Below, piece after piece: positions 63,861-64,000 of a DNA stretch of 64,000 bases. Both the position numbers and the translations under genes were made by a program. Positions within the stretch are counted from its first letter, which is position 1, and each line of letters opens with the position of its first letter. The notes under the pieces are model-generated. The model was not told where the DNA came from, did no database searches, and worked only from the letters and a program-made list of their open reading frames with translations. Source of the DNA: Membranipora membranacea (Eukaryota; Bryozoa; Gymnolaemata; Cheilostomatida; Membraniporidae); the NCBI GenBank assembly GCA_914767715.1, contig OU612065.1, positions 13,890,001-13,954,000 on the forward strand, in the 5' to 3' direction.

Positions 63861-64000
63861 GTAAGTGTGGTAGCAGTTTGATGTTATCAAACATAATGTT
63901 ACTCTAGGATTGTACAATCAGGCTAAATAGATCACTCAGACATCAGTTAATACTAGGAGTTGTCCTATCTTTTTGCATGTAACCACAACTCTGTGTTACG

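Overview
The window is nuclear DNA from an animal. Genes are split by many GT–AG introns, the intergenic DNA is AT-rich and full of small transposons, and five genes have clear animal homologues. The species cannot be named from the sequence. An invertebrate with moderately compact genes, such as a sponge, a cnidarian or another marine invertebrate, fits best; this is inference.

Layout. (1) 1–7,160: nested foldback elements and a piggyBac-type MITE, a complete RPL36 (eL36) gene on the minus strand, a perfect 40-bp hairpin, and a hAT-type element holding a dead non-LTR retrotransposon piece. (2) 7,168–35,593: a complete Bloom-syndrome-type RecQ helicase (BLM) on the plus strand. I resolved 25 coding exons whose lengths sum to an uninterrupted 1,716-residue frame. 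Its 16.4-kb intron 16 (15,210–31,589) holds five small genes on the opposite strand. Each encodes a secreted peptide of 60–72 residues with six cysteines, and each has the same layout: TATA box, 5' UTR exon in most, signal-peptide exon, cysteine exon. (3) 36,290–44,360: a second, decayed copy of the segment 27,278–36,000. It carries a sixth, damaged peptide gene, a 3.66-kb transposon with minisatellite inverted ends, expanded tandem repeats, and a BLM 3'-end pseudogene in which exon 22 is fused to exon 25. (4) 44,546–52,737: a complete FERM-domain gene of the band 4.1 superfamily on the minus strand (13 coding exons, 661 residues) ending in a PDZ-ligand-like tail. (5) 53,569–59,191: a FAM210/DUF1279 mitochondrial membrane protein gene on the plus strand, head to head with the FERM gene. 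(6) 60,088 to the window end: the 5' part of a ZDHHC17/HIP14-type ankyrin-repeat palmitoyltransferase, cut by the window before its DHHC domain.

The housekeeping genes show no shared pathway. The most unusual feature is the antisense array of six-cysteine peptide genes nested in a BLM intron. It grew by tandem duplication, and the last duplication carried the BLM 3' end with it. The resulting paired copies give natural before-and-after comparisons: one dates a transposon insertion to a precise 8-bp target site, and others show two tandem-repeat expansions.
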